From Gemmatimonadota bacterium (lineage in GTDB: Bacteria; Gemmatimonadota; Gemmatimonadetes; Gemmatimonadales; Gemmatimonadaceae): a stretch of DNA of 13,017 nucleotides. This document shows positions 6,925 through 13,017 of the stretch, piece by piece. The notes under the pieces are model-generated. The model did no database searches. It was given only the letters and a program-made list of their open reading frames with translations, and was not told where the DNA came from. The stretch's first letter is position 1. Each line of letters begins with the position of its first letter. The stretch is from contig JAQBQC010000228.1 in NCBI GenBank assembly GCA_028287205.1, positions 1-13,017 of the forward strand. The letters are read 5' to 3'. The translations under genes and the position numbers were made by a program.

Positions 6925-7989
6925 CGCCAGGTACGCGCGCATGGCGGCGTACGGATCCTTGGGCCGCGATTTCGCGAGCGTGATGATTCGCGTGACCGCC
7001 GCCGGCAGTCGCTCTCCCTCCCGCTCGTAGATCGCGTCGAAGTCGTCCAGTCCCGTGCGATACATCCGGCGCGACATCAGCGCCGCATTGTCGAGATGGA
7101 GCTTGATCGGCTTCTTCGGATCGTAGCCCGGGAGAGCAGGCTCGATCTCCCGCGCGAACCGCTCACGTGCGCCGGCGAAGACTATTTCGCGCGCGCGCAG
7201 CCGCTCCTCCTTGCTCCCGGGGTGCGCCTTGAACGCGGAGTCGACGCTGTTGTAGACGGCGCTCCAGAAGCGGCCCAGCGTCTTCTGGCGCGCCCAGTCC
7301 TGGCGGGCAAGCTCCACCCGCGCGCTGTCGCGCCGCGAGGCGTAGAACCACTCGGCGCCGCGCGTGCCGACGAAGTTCGCGAACGACTCGTTGAACACCG
7401 CCTGCCCCGACGCATAGAACGTGTTGTGCGTCAGCTCGTGAATCACCGTATTCACGAGCTCCACACTGTCCTCATCGAGGGTGGTCGACAGCACCGGGTC
7501 CTCGAGGTAGCCGAGCGTGCTGAACGCGGACGCGGGACGCAGATACGCATCGAATCCGTCGCGCGACAGCTCGGCCGCCGCGCGCTTCGCATCGCGCACG
7601 TCGAAGTAGCCCTTGTACGGTACGCTGCCCACGATCGGGAACCACCACGTCTTGTAGCGGAGCTTGTCGCGGTAGGCAGCGGAGAGCACGACCACGAGCG
7701 TGTCGTGATCGATGCGGCTGTACGTGGTGAATCCGCGCTTGGCGTCCAGCTTCACGGAGTCCGACGCGAACGCGCGCGCGGCGAGCACCAGCTCGAGCTT
7801 CCTGCGCGTGGCGGCATCGGTGGTGGAGTCGCGCACGAGCGCGTCGATCGGCCGCGCGCGAGAGAGAATGCTCGCCTCGGCCCAGCCGGCGCGGATCAGG
7901 TAGCGGCCAGTTGGGACAAGGGCGAAAAAGGCGAGGACGGCGAGGGCCAAGACCCCCGCCGTCCTTCCTGCGATGCGTCCGGCTTTCAT
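6895..7989 (-). CDS. Predicted membrane-anchored zinc aminopeptidase (COG4324 family)
   Basis: The 364-residue protein has a basic N-terminus (MKAGRIAGRT) and one hydrophobic segment (about 11-25), which fits an uncleaved signal anchor or signal peptide placing the enzyme in the periplasm. The stretch TGRYLIRAGWAEASILSRARPI is cut here as TGRYLIRAG and SILSRARPI (about 27-48), the family's N-terminal hallmark. IVGSVPYKGYF (about 119-129) is also typical. The zinc site is HELTH (H184, E185, H188) with the third ligand probably E201 in FNESFANFVG. The family is only predicted to be an aminopeptidase; substrates are not established to my knowledge. The ATG at 7989 is chosen because the preceding 23 codons are basic, low-complexity and overlap the upstream gene. 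It lies 16 bases after the stop of the lipoprotein metallopeptidase gene, so both are probably one operon. The 3' end overlaps the helicase gene tail to tail. Confidence 0.86.
   Translation of the reverse strand: MKAGRIAGRTAGVLALAVLAFFALVPTGRYLIRAGWAEASILSRARPIDALVRDSTTDAATRRKLELVLAARAFASDSVKLDAKRGFTTYSRIDHDTLVVVLSAAYRDKLRYKTWWFPIVGSVPYKGYFDVRDAKRAAAELSRDGFDAYLRPASAFSTLGYLEDPVLSTTLDEDSVELVNTVIHELTHNTFYASGQAVFNESFANFVGTRGAEWFYASRRDSARVELARQDWARQKTLGRFWSAVYNSVDSAFKAHPGSKEERLRAREIVFAGARERFAREIEPALPGYDPKKPIKLHLDNAALMSRRMYRTGLDDFDAIYEREGERLPAAVTRIITLAKSRPKDPYAAMRAYLASGGAEAPAK
6904..6919. terminator. Candidate bidirectional hairpin in the convergent gene overlap
   Basis: GGGCGC-TTCG-GCGCCC is a perfect 6-bp stem closed by C-G around a TTCG tetraloop (cUUCGg in plus-strand RNA, a very stable loop type). 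It lies within the 30 bases (6895-6924) shared by the helicase and the opposing peptidase gene, and encodes the last residues of both. Transcripts from either side would form the stem (CGAA loop on the minus strand). No T-run follows on either strand, so it is not a classic intrinsic terminator. Its position at the meeting point of two convergent units is what suggests a role in ending or stabilising transcripts. Chance formation in GC-rich coding DNA remains possible. Confidence 0.42.
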
Positions 7990-8005
7990 CTCGACATGTT
8001 CGTGA

Positions 8006-9775
8006 CTATGGCGCGATCGAGAGTGGGCAGGCGTCCGCGCTCGGACAGTGGAACACACTCACCTGCGCGCCGAGCGAGCTCGTGAACGAGCCGCTCGTGG
8101 GCGCGAACTTGAGGCCGAGCGCGGAACCGCTGGACGGCGCGGTCAACACGAAGAAGTCCATTGTGCCGGGGAACATCGACTCGGAGCGCGCACTGCCCGG
8201 TGTGAGCGCCAGCGCCTGAATGGGGAATGTCTGACCGAAGTTCGATGGATTGCGCTGATGCTGCTTTGCGTACAGCGCGCGGAGATTCCGCGAGGTGAAG
8301 CGCAGCGCGGATGGAATCGACGAGCGCGGGACGCCCGGAAGACTGTCGGTATAGAGCGCGAGCGAGAACTCGCCGAACAGCGTCGGAAAGGTTGCTCCCG
8401 CTGCGGCCTCCACATTCGGGATTCCGGTGAGGCTCGTCTGATCGAGGCGGCCGTAGACCAGGCTGTCCTCCTGATCGCCGAGCCAGCGCAGGAAGAGCCA
8501 CACACCGCCACGCTGCACGAGCGTGCCGTCGCCGTTCCCCCAGTTGCTCACCGAGGCGATGTCCGACGTGTCCGTGCTCGCGGTATTGAACAGATAGTGG
8601 TACGAGTTGTACAGGTCGCCCGAGATGAATCCCTGCGCCGAATCGGGGAAGGCCTGCCCCGGATCCGTTCGGCCCGTTGGTGGCGGAAAACGATTCTCGT
8701 AGTAGCGCGAGCCCAGCTCCTCGGCGACGTGGCTCAGCCCTTCGTTGAGCCACGGATCTTCCTCGTTCCCGTTGCGAATGATCGAGTGCTGTCCGAACGA
8801 GATCATGTGCTGGAACTCGTGAATGAACGTCGACGGCGTGAGCTGCTCGACGGCCGCGACCGTATGCGTGCAGCTCACCGTGGCATTGGGGTCCGGGACG
8901 AGCGAATAGAAGATCTCCGCGCCGTTCGACTTGCCGGGATACTGCGTGGGCAGCAGATCGACCGCGTTGAAGAAGCCGGCGATGTAGCCCTGGCTGGCGC
9001 ACGCGCTCGCGTTGGTGAGCTTGTTGATGATCGGCGAGAGCAGCACGATCACTCGGCCGTTGGCATCGATGTCCGAGGGCGTTCCGAACGTGGCGACATC
9101 GATGGTATACAGATCGAGGTCGAAGGTGTTGCCGAAGGCGGCGATCTGCGAATCGGTGAAGCCGCCCGGCGGCGCGTTCTTCGACAGATAGATGAGCAGA
9201 TGCGAGCCCGAATACTTCAGGGTCGCAGTGTCCGTCGTGTACTGCGAGCCGTTCGTGAAGCTCGACAGCACGTGGAACGAGGTCGACGATCCGACCGCCG
9301 GTGGCACCGCATCCGCGTGCACCTTGCTCGCGAGCGGGCCCATGGCCGCCCCGCTGCTCCGCGCCGCGGCAGCAACCTCGCGCTCCCGCTTACGCAGCTC
9401 GCCGTCGAGGCGCCGCTGCATCTGTCCCAGGTCTGCGGTCGCACCCGCCTGCGCTGGGAGCGCCTGGCGGGAGGCACTGACGATGTTCGCGGTGGCGGAT
9501 CCCGGCACGCCCGCCGTGAGCGTGAACGCCACCGGATTCACCGGAGCGGACGCGGTCGCGAATTGCGGGACGACCAGATAGGTTCCGCCGTCCGCTGGTA
9601 TCGAGAGGCAGGCCAGATCGGCCTCTGGAATCACACGCCCGGTAAGCGCCGCGATCGTGAAGGAGGTGCCCGTGCACACGCCGTTGGGCTGCGTCGGAGT
9701 AGAGTCGCTTGTGCAGGCCGCGAGGTAAATCACGACACCGCTTCCGAGAACCAGCGAGGGCAGGAGTTTGCGCAT
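8006..9775 (-). CDS. Lipoprotein zinc metallopeptidase resembling family M30 (hyicolysin)
   Basis: The 589-residue protein begins with a lipoprotein signal peptide, MRKLLPSLVLGSGVVIYLAAC; the lipobox is LAAC with lipidated C21, predicting envelope or surface attachment. Next come an N-terminal beta-type region (about 33-100, with C34 and C56 and GGTYLVVPQFA), a charged helical, possibly coiled-coil stretch (about 112-142, rich in R, E, Q, L), then the catalytic region. The zinc motif is FIHEFQHMISF (H319, E320, H323), and PWLNEGLSHVAEEL supplies a likely third ligand, E345, 22 residues on. This HEFQH plus NEGL pattern is what I associate with M30-like peptidases. A C-terminal beta-rich region (about 480-589) ends with a possible disulfide pair, C577 and C583. 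ATG 9775 is preferred because it starts the signal peptide; GTG 9805 would add ten residues. It is the first gene of a two-peptidase minus-strand unit. The substrate is unknown. Confidence 0.8.
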   Translation of the reverse strand: MRKLLPSLVLGSGVVIYLAACTSDSTPTQPNGVCTGTSFTIAALTGRVIPEADLACLSIPADGGTYLVVPQFATASAPVNPVAFTLTAGVPGSATANIVSASRQALPAQAGATADLGQMQRRLDGELRKREREVAAAARSSGAAMGPLASKVHADAVPPAVGSSTSFHVLSSFTNGSQYTTDTATLKYSGSHLLIYLSKNAPPGGFTDSQIAAFGNTFDLDLYTIDVATFGTPSDIDANGRVIVLLSPIINKLTNASACASQGYIAGFFNAVDLLPTQYPGKSNGAEIFYSLVPDPNATVSCTHTVAAVEQLTPSTFIHEFQHMISFGQHSIIRNGNEEDPWLNEGLSHVAEELGSRYYENRFPPPTGRTDPGQAFPDSAQGFISGDLYNSYHYLFNTASTDTSDIASVSNWGNGDGTLVQRGGVWLFLRWLGDQEDSLVYGRLDQTSLTGIPNVEAAAGATFPTLFGEFSLALYTDSLPGVPRSSIPSALRFTSRNLRALYAKQHQRNPSNFGQTFPIQALALTPGSARSESMFPGTMDFFVLTAPSSGSALGLKFAPTSGSFTSSLGAQVSVFHCPSADACPLSIAP

Positions 9776-10045
9776 GGGCGTCAGGAGAAGGGGGCCCGGG
9801 AGCACATTTCTCCCCCGGGCGAGTGGGAAACAGGTGTTATTCTTCAGACTCGTGATGGTTCCCGGCGAATTCTAGACCGGCGTCCGCCCGAACAATAGGC
9901 AACCCCGCCCCGGCAGCATAATATTCGGGGTAGATGCCCGTATCACCCGTGCGGGCGCGACCACTCCGCTGCCCGTTCGCGAGAGCCCATCGTCCAGCGT
10001 GAGCCCACCCGCGCGGGCGTATTGTATTGCCCCTTCCGGCGCCTG
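9776..10045. other. Divergent intergenic region between the lipoprotein peptidase and dnaE
   Basis: This 270-base non-coding stretch must hold the start signals of both flanking genes. TATTGT occurs on the plus strand at 10020-10025, 20 bases before the dnaE ATG, and on the minus strand at 9892-9897, about 117 bases before the lipoprotein ATG. Either could be a -10 element; neither has a recognisable -35 hexamer. On the minus strand TATTAT (9918-9923) is another candidate. Short GC-rich repeats (CCCGT twice within 9938-9949; CCCGCGCGGG near 10008-10017) are seen, without a clear operator. No RNA gene or conserved ORF is apparent. Confidence 0.4.
9794..9820 (-). promoter_or_regulatory. Leader hairpin upstream of the lipoprotein peptidase gene
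   Basis: Read on the minus strand, GCCCGGGGGAG (9820-9810) and CTCCCGGGC (9802-9794) form a 9-bp stem with a two-G bulge and a 7-base loop, 18 bases upstream of the ATG at 9775. The 5' arm contains GGGGGAG, the only Shine-Dalgarno-like sequence near the start, so folding would hide it. An ATG in the loop (9807) opens a nine-codon frame (stop included) that ends five bases before the main ATG. The structure is visible; a regulatory role is inference. Confidence 0.38.
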
Positions 10046-13017
10046 ATGTCATTCGTCCATCTCCACTGTCATTCCGAATATTCGCTGCTCGACGGCGCCA
10101 ACCGAATCGGCGACCTGATCAGCCGCGCGCAGGAGCTGGAGCAGCCTGCGCTCGCGATCACGGATCACGGCAATCTGCACGGCGCCTGGGACTTCCAGGA
10201 GAAGGCAAAGAAGGCCGGCATCAAGCCCATCATCGGCATGGAGGCGTACGTCTCCCCCGGAGATCGACGCGAGCGCTCGCGCCCGCGCAACGGGGGCAAG
10301 CCGTACTATCATCTCGTATTACTCGCGCGTGACGAGATCGGGTACCGGAATCTCGTAAAGCTCTCCTCGCTCGCCTACACCGAGGGCTTCTACACGAAGC
10401 CGCGCATGGACCGCGAGCTTCTCGCCAGGTACTCCGAAGGGCTCATCGTCTCGTCCGCCTGCATCGCTGGCGAGATCGCGACGCATCTGCTGGAAGGCCG
10501 CCTCGAGGAAGCGAAGGGCGTTGCGAGCTGGTATGCCAATGCCTTCCCCGACCGCTACTACCTCGAGGTGCAGGCGCACGATTCGGGCGGGCTGCAGTCG
10601 AAGCTCAACGCGCTGGTGCTCGACCTCTCCGCGGAGACGGGGATCCCGGTGATCGCGACGAACGACGCCCACTTTCTCCGCGACACCGACCACGATGCGC
10701 ACGACGTGCTCCTCTGCATCGGGCTCGGGAAAGACCGCAGCGATCACGATCGCATGCGCTACGACAACGGTCTGTACTTCAAGAGCGCCCCGGAAATCGC
10801 CGCACGCTTTCCGGGCCGCCCCGACGTGCTCGAGAACACGCTCAAGATCGCCGACGAGATCTCCGTCTCCTTCTCGAAGAAGTACCACGTTCCCTCCTTC
10901 CCGCTCCCACCGGGCGTTGGCAGCGAGAACGAGCTCCTCGTGCGCCTCTCGGAGGAGGGCGCGAAGATGCGCTACGGCGACCCCATGCCGGACAACGTGC
11001 GCGAGCGCCTCGACTACGAGCTCGGAGTCATCACGAAGACCGGGTACGCCGGCTACTTCCTGATCACGTACGACTTCATCAAGGCCGCCCGCGATCGCGG
11101 GATTCCCGTCGGACCCGGCCGCGGTTCGGCTGCCGGCTCGCTGGTCGCGTACGCGCTGCGCATCACCGATGTCTGTCCGCTGCGGTTCGATCTCCTCTTC
11201 GAGCGCTTTCTGAATCCCGAGCGCGTGTCGATGCCCGACATCGACGTCGACTTCTGCTTCGAGCGTCGCGGCGAGGTGATCGAGTACGTGCGCCAGAAGT
11301 ACGGCCGCGAATCCGTCGGACAGATCATCACGTTCGGAACGATGAAGTCGCGCGCCGTCATCAAGGACGTCGGTCGCGTGCTCGGCTTCAGCCCCGCCGA
11401 AACCGACGCGCTCGCGAAGCTGATTCCGAATCAGCCGAACTTTTCGCTCACGGTAAAGGAAGCGACCTCGCAGATCGCCGAGGTGAAGCAGCTGTATCGC
11501 AACGACCAGCGCTACAAGCAGCTGCTCGACTACGCGATCGCGCTCGAGGGACTCTCGCGCCACGCGGGGGTGCACGCGGCGGGCATCGTCATCGCCCCGG
11601 GCCCGCTCGACGAGTACGTGCCGGTGTGCACGCAGAGCTCCAAGGGCGCCGGCGGCTCGCGCGATGATGAAGCGATCGTCGTCACGCAGTACGACATGAA
11701 CGCGCTCGAGAAGACCGGGATGCTCAAGATGGACTTCCTGGGTCTGACGACGCTCACGATCATCCACGACGCGCTCGGGCTCATAGAGGCGACATCGGGC
11801 ACGCGGCCCAATCTCGACGAGCTCCCGCTGGATGATCCGGAGACGTACCGGCAGCTGCGCGCCGGACGCACCGCCGGTGTATTCCAGTTCGAGTCCGCGC
11901 TCGCCACCGACATGCTCAAGAGCATGCGCTGCGATCGCTTCGACGATCTCGTCGCCTCGAATGCGCTCATGCGTCCGGGCCCGCTCGACGCCGGCATGCA
12001 TCGCGTGTACATCGCCCGCAAGCGCGGCGACGAGGCGGTGACGTACCCGCTCCCGGAGCTGGCCGAGGTGCTCGGGCCGACGTACGGCGTGATCACGTAT
12101 CAGGAGCAGGTGATGCGCATCGCGCAGATCCTCGCCGGGATCTCGCTCGCCGAAGCCGACGTGCTCAGAAAGGCCGTGGGAAAAAAGGATGCGGCGCTCA
12201 TCGAGGCCGAGCTCACCAAGTTCTCGAGCAAGGCGATCGCGCTCGGGCACGCGCCCGCCGTGATCCAGGAGATCGCGGGTCAGATCAAGACCTTCGGCCG
12301 GTACGGCTTCAACAAGTCGCACTCGGTTGCGTACTCGATCATCTCGTATCACACCGCGTGGCTCAAGACGCACTGGCCGGCGGAGTTCATGGCGGCGCTC
12401 CTGTCGTCGCAGATCGGCGATGCCGACTCGGTGGTGAAGTACATCAACGAGGCGCGCGAGCTGGGAATCGAGGTGCTGCCGCCCGACGTCAACGAGTCGG
12501 GCTACAAGTTCACCGTCATCGGCGACAAGCGCGTGCGCTTCGGGCTCGGCGCGATCCGCAACGTCGGGCACTCCGCGATCGACTCGATACTCGCCGCGCG
12601 CATCGAAGCCCCGTTCACGTCGCTCTTCGATCTCTGCGAGCGCGTCGATCTCCGGATGTGCAACAAGCGCGTGTTCGAGGCGCTCATCGCCTCGGGCGCA
12701 CTCGACTCGCTCGGCGGACATCGCGCACAGTTTCTCTCCGCGCTCGACGCCGCGCTGCAGGAGGCGGGACTCAAGCAGGACGAGGCAGCGAGCGGACAGG
12801 GGTCACTCTTCGGCCTCGCCAACGCGGACGAGGCACCGCGACCGCAGCTCTCGCGCTCGCTCCCCAACATCTCGGCCTGGAGCGACAGCGATCGGCTCGC
12901 GAAGGAGAAGGAGATTCTCGGCTTCTACATCTCGGGGCACCCGCTCGAGCCCTTCCGCACCGAGGTCGAGATCTTCGCGACGCACAGCGTGTCGGCGCTC
13001 GGGAAATGGGTGGAGAC
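10046..13017 (+). CDS. dnaE: DNA polymerase III subunit alpha (replicative, 3' end outside window)
   Basis: The first 990 residues of the replicative polymerase are present; the frame is open at the window edge, and the family's usual length (about 1150-1200) implies some 170-200 residues missing (the OB-fold and tau-binding end). The PHP domain (about 1-270) starts with FVHLHCHSEYSLLDG. The polymerase active site has PDIDVDF (D398, D400) and KMDFLGLTTLT (D563). Other hallmarks are GPGRGSAAGS, SRHAGVHAAGIVIAP, MRPGPLD, TYGVITYQEQVMRIA, RYGFNKSHSVAYS and FYISGHPLEPF. QGSLF at 918-922 matches the position and form of the internal beta-clamp-binding motif. The PHP metal ligands all appear intact (H7, H9, D16, H41, E66, H89, C139, D207, H209), unlike E. 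coli. The clamp motif and full length argue for DnaE1 rather than error-prone DnaE2/ImuC. No intein is seen. The ATG at 10046 is chosen because homology begins at residue 2; no clear Shine-Dalgarno sequence precedes it. Confidence 0.97.
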   Translation, partial: MSFVHLHCHSEYSLLDGANRIGDLISRAQELEQPALAITDHGNLHGAWDFQEKAKKAGIKPIIGMEAYVSPGDRRERSRPRNGGKPYYHLVLLARDEIGYRNLVKLSSLAYTEGFYTKPRMDRELLARYSEGLIVSSACIAGEIATHLLEGRLEEAKGVASWYANAFPDRYYLEVQAHDSGGLQSKLNALVLDLSAETGIPVIATNDAHFLRDTDHDAHDVLLCIGLGKDRSDHDRMRYDNGLYFKSAPEIAARFPGRPDVLENTLKIADEISVSFSKKYHVPSFPLPPGVGSENELLVRLSEEGAKMRYGDPMPDNVRERLDYELGVITKTGYAGYFLITYDFIKAARDRGIPVGPGRGSAAGSLVAYALRITDVCPLRFDLLFERFLNPERVSMPDIDVDFCFERRGEVIEYVRQKYGRESVGQIITFGTMKSRAVIKDVGRVLGFSPAETDALAKLIPNQPNFSLTVKEATSQIAEVKQLYRNDQRYKQLLDYAIALEGLSRHAGVHAAGIVIAPGPLDEYVPVCTQSSKGAGGSRDDEAIVVTQYDMNALEKTGMLKMDFLGLTTLTIIHDALGLIEATSGTRPNLDELPLDDPETYRQLRAGRTAGVFQFESALATDMLKSMRCDRFDDLVASNALMRPGPLDAGMHRVYIARKRGDEAVTYPLPELAEVLGPTYGVITYQEQVMRIAQILAGISLAEADVLRKAVGKKDAALIEAELTKFSSKAIALGHAPAVIQEIAGQIKTFGRYGFNKSHSVAYSIISYHTAWLKTHWPAEFMAALLSSQIGDADSVVKYINEARELGIEVLPPDVNESGYKFTVIGDKRVRFGLGAIRNVGHSAIDSILAARIEAPFTSLFDLCERVDLRMCNKRVFEALIASGALDSLGGHRAQFLSALDAALQEAGLKQDEAASGQGSLFGLANADEAPRPQLSRSLPNISAWSDSDRLAKEKEILGFYISGHPLEPFRTEVEIFATHSVSALGKWVE

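Noticed and set aside
7990..8058. An N-terminal extension of 23 codons for the COG4324 peptidase.
   Set aside because: It overlaps the end of the upstream lipoprotein gene, is His/Arg/Ser-rich, and would place charged residues ahead of a good signal anchor that starts naturally at ATG 7989.
8048..9898. A 616-codon plus-strand open frame antisense to the lipoprotein peptidase.
   Set aside because: The minus strand encodes a lipobox protein with a complete zinc site; the plus frame is Arg-rich with no domain and would run through the leader region of the real gene.
10319..12721. An 800-codon open frame antisense to dnaE.
   Set aside because: It is the mirror of a strongly conserved polymerase gene. 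Its product is dominated by Arg, Glu, Leu, Val, His and Asp in the low-complexity manner typical of antisense frames in high-GC DNA, and no domain is recognisable.
1..13017. CRISPR arrays, insertion sequences, tRNA or rRNA genes, prophage or defence cassettes.
   Set aside because: No spaced direct repeats, transposase motifs, terminal inverted repeats or RNA gene signatures were seen on either strand. Nearly the whole window is explained by nine genes, and I found no basis for claiming an undescribed multi-gene system.

Overview
This is a high-GC, densely coded bacterial chromosome segment of mostly housekeeping genes, with a short accessory stretch in the middle. The overall style suggests a Gram-negative-type bacterium: a mitochondrial/alphaproteobacterial-type pyruvate dehydrogenase, a lipoprotein metallopeptidase with a lipobox, a membrane-anchored COG4324 peptidase, and a DnaE with an intact PHP domain. 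My best guess is Gemmatimonadota. That is an impression from protein style, not something a marker gene here proves.

Layout. (1) Positions 1-4020, plus strand: the end of the pyruvate dehydrogenase E1 beta gene (5' end outside the window), then E2 (pdhC), E3 (lpdA) and octanoyltransferase lipB. lipB overlaps the end of lpdA by 8 bases. The enzyme that starts lipoylation of E2 is therefore encoded with its target. (2) Positions 4131-6924, plus strand: a dimethylarginine dimethylaminohydrolase (DDAH) followed by a compact UvrD/PcrA-like helicase, again with an 8-base start/stop overlap. (3) Positions 6895-9775, minus strand: two zinc metallopeptidases with a 16-base gap. The upstream one is a 589-residue lipoprotein resembling family M30 (hyicolysin). 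The downstream one is a 364-residue membrane-anchored predicted aminopeptidase (COG4324). Its 3' end overlaps the helicase 3' end by 30 bases, and a perfect TTCG-tetraloop hairpin sits inside the overlap. (4) Positions 9776-10045: a 270-base divergent intergenic region. (5) Position 10046 to the window end, plus strand: the first 990 residues of the replicative DNA polymerase III alpha subunit (dnaE), cut by the window edge.

I see no RNA genes, insertion sequences, CRISPR array, prophage or clear sign of recent transfer. I did not find a convincing new multi-gene system. The points most worth a second look are the hairpin in the convergent overlap, the paired envelope metallopeptidases with their structured leader, the DDAH-helicase coupling, and the complete PHP metal site of DnaE.
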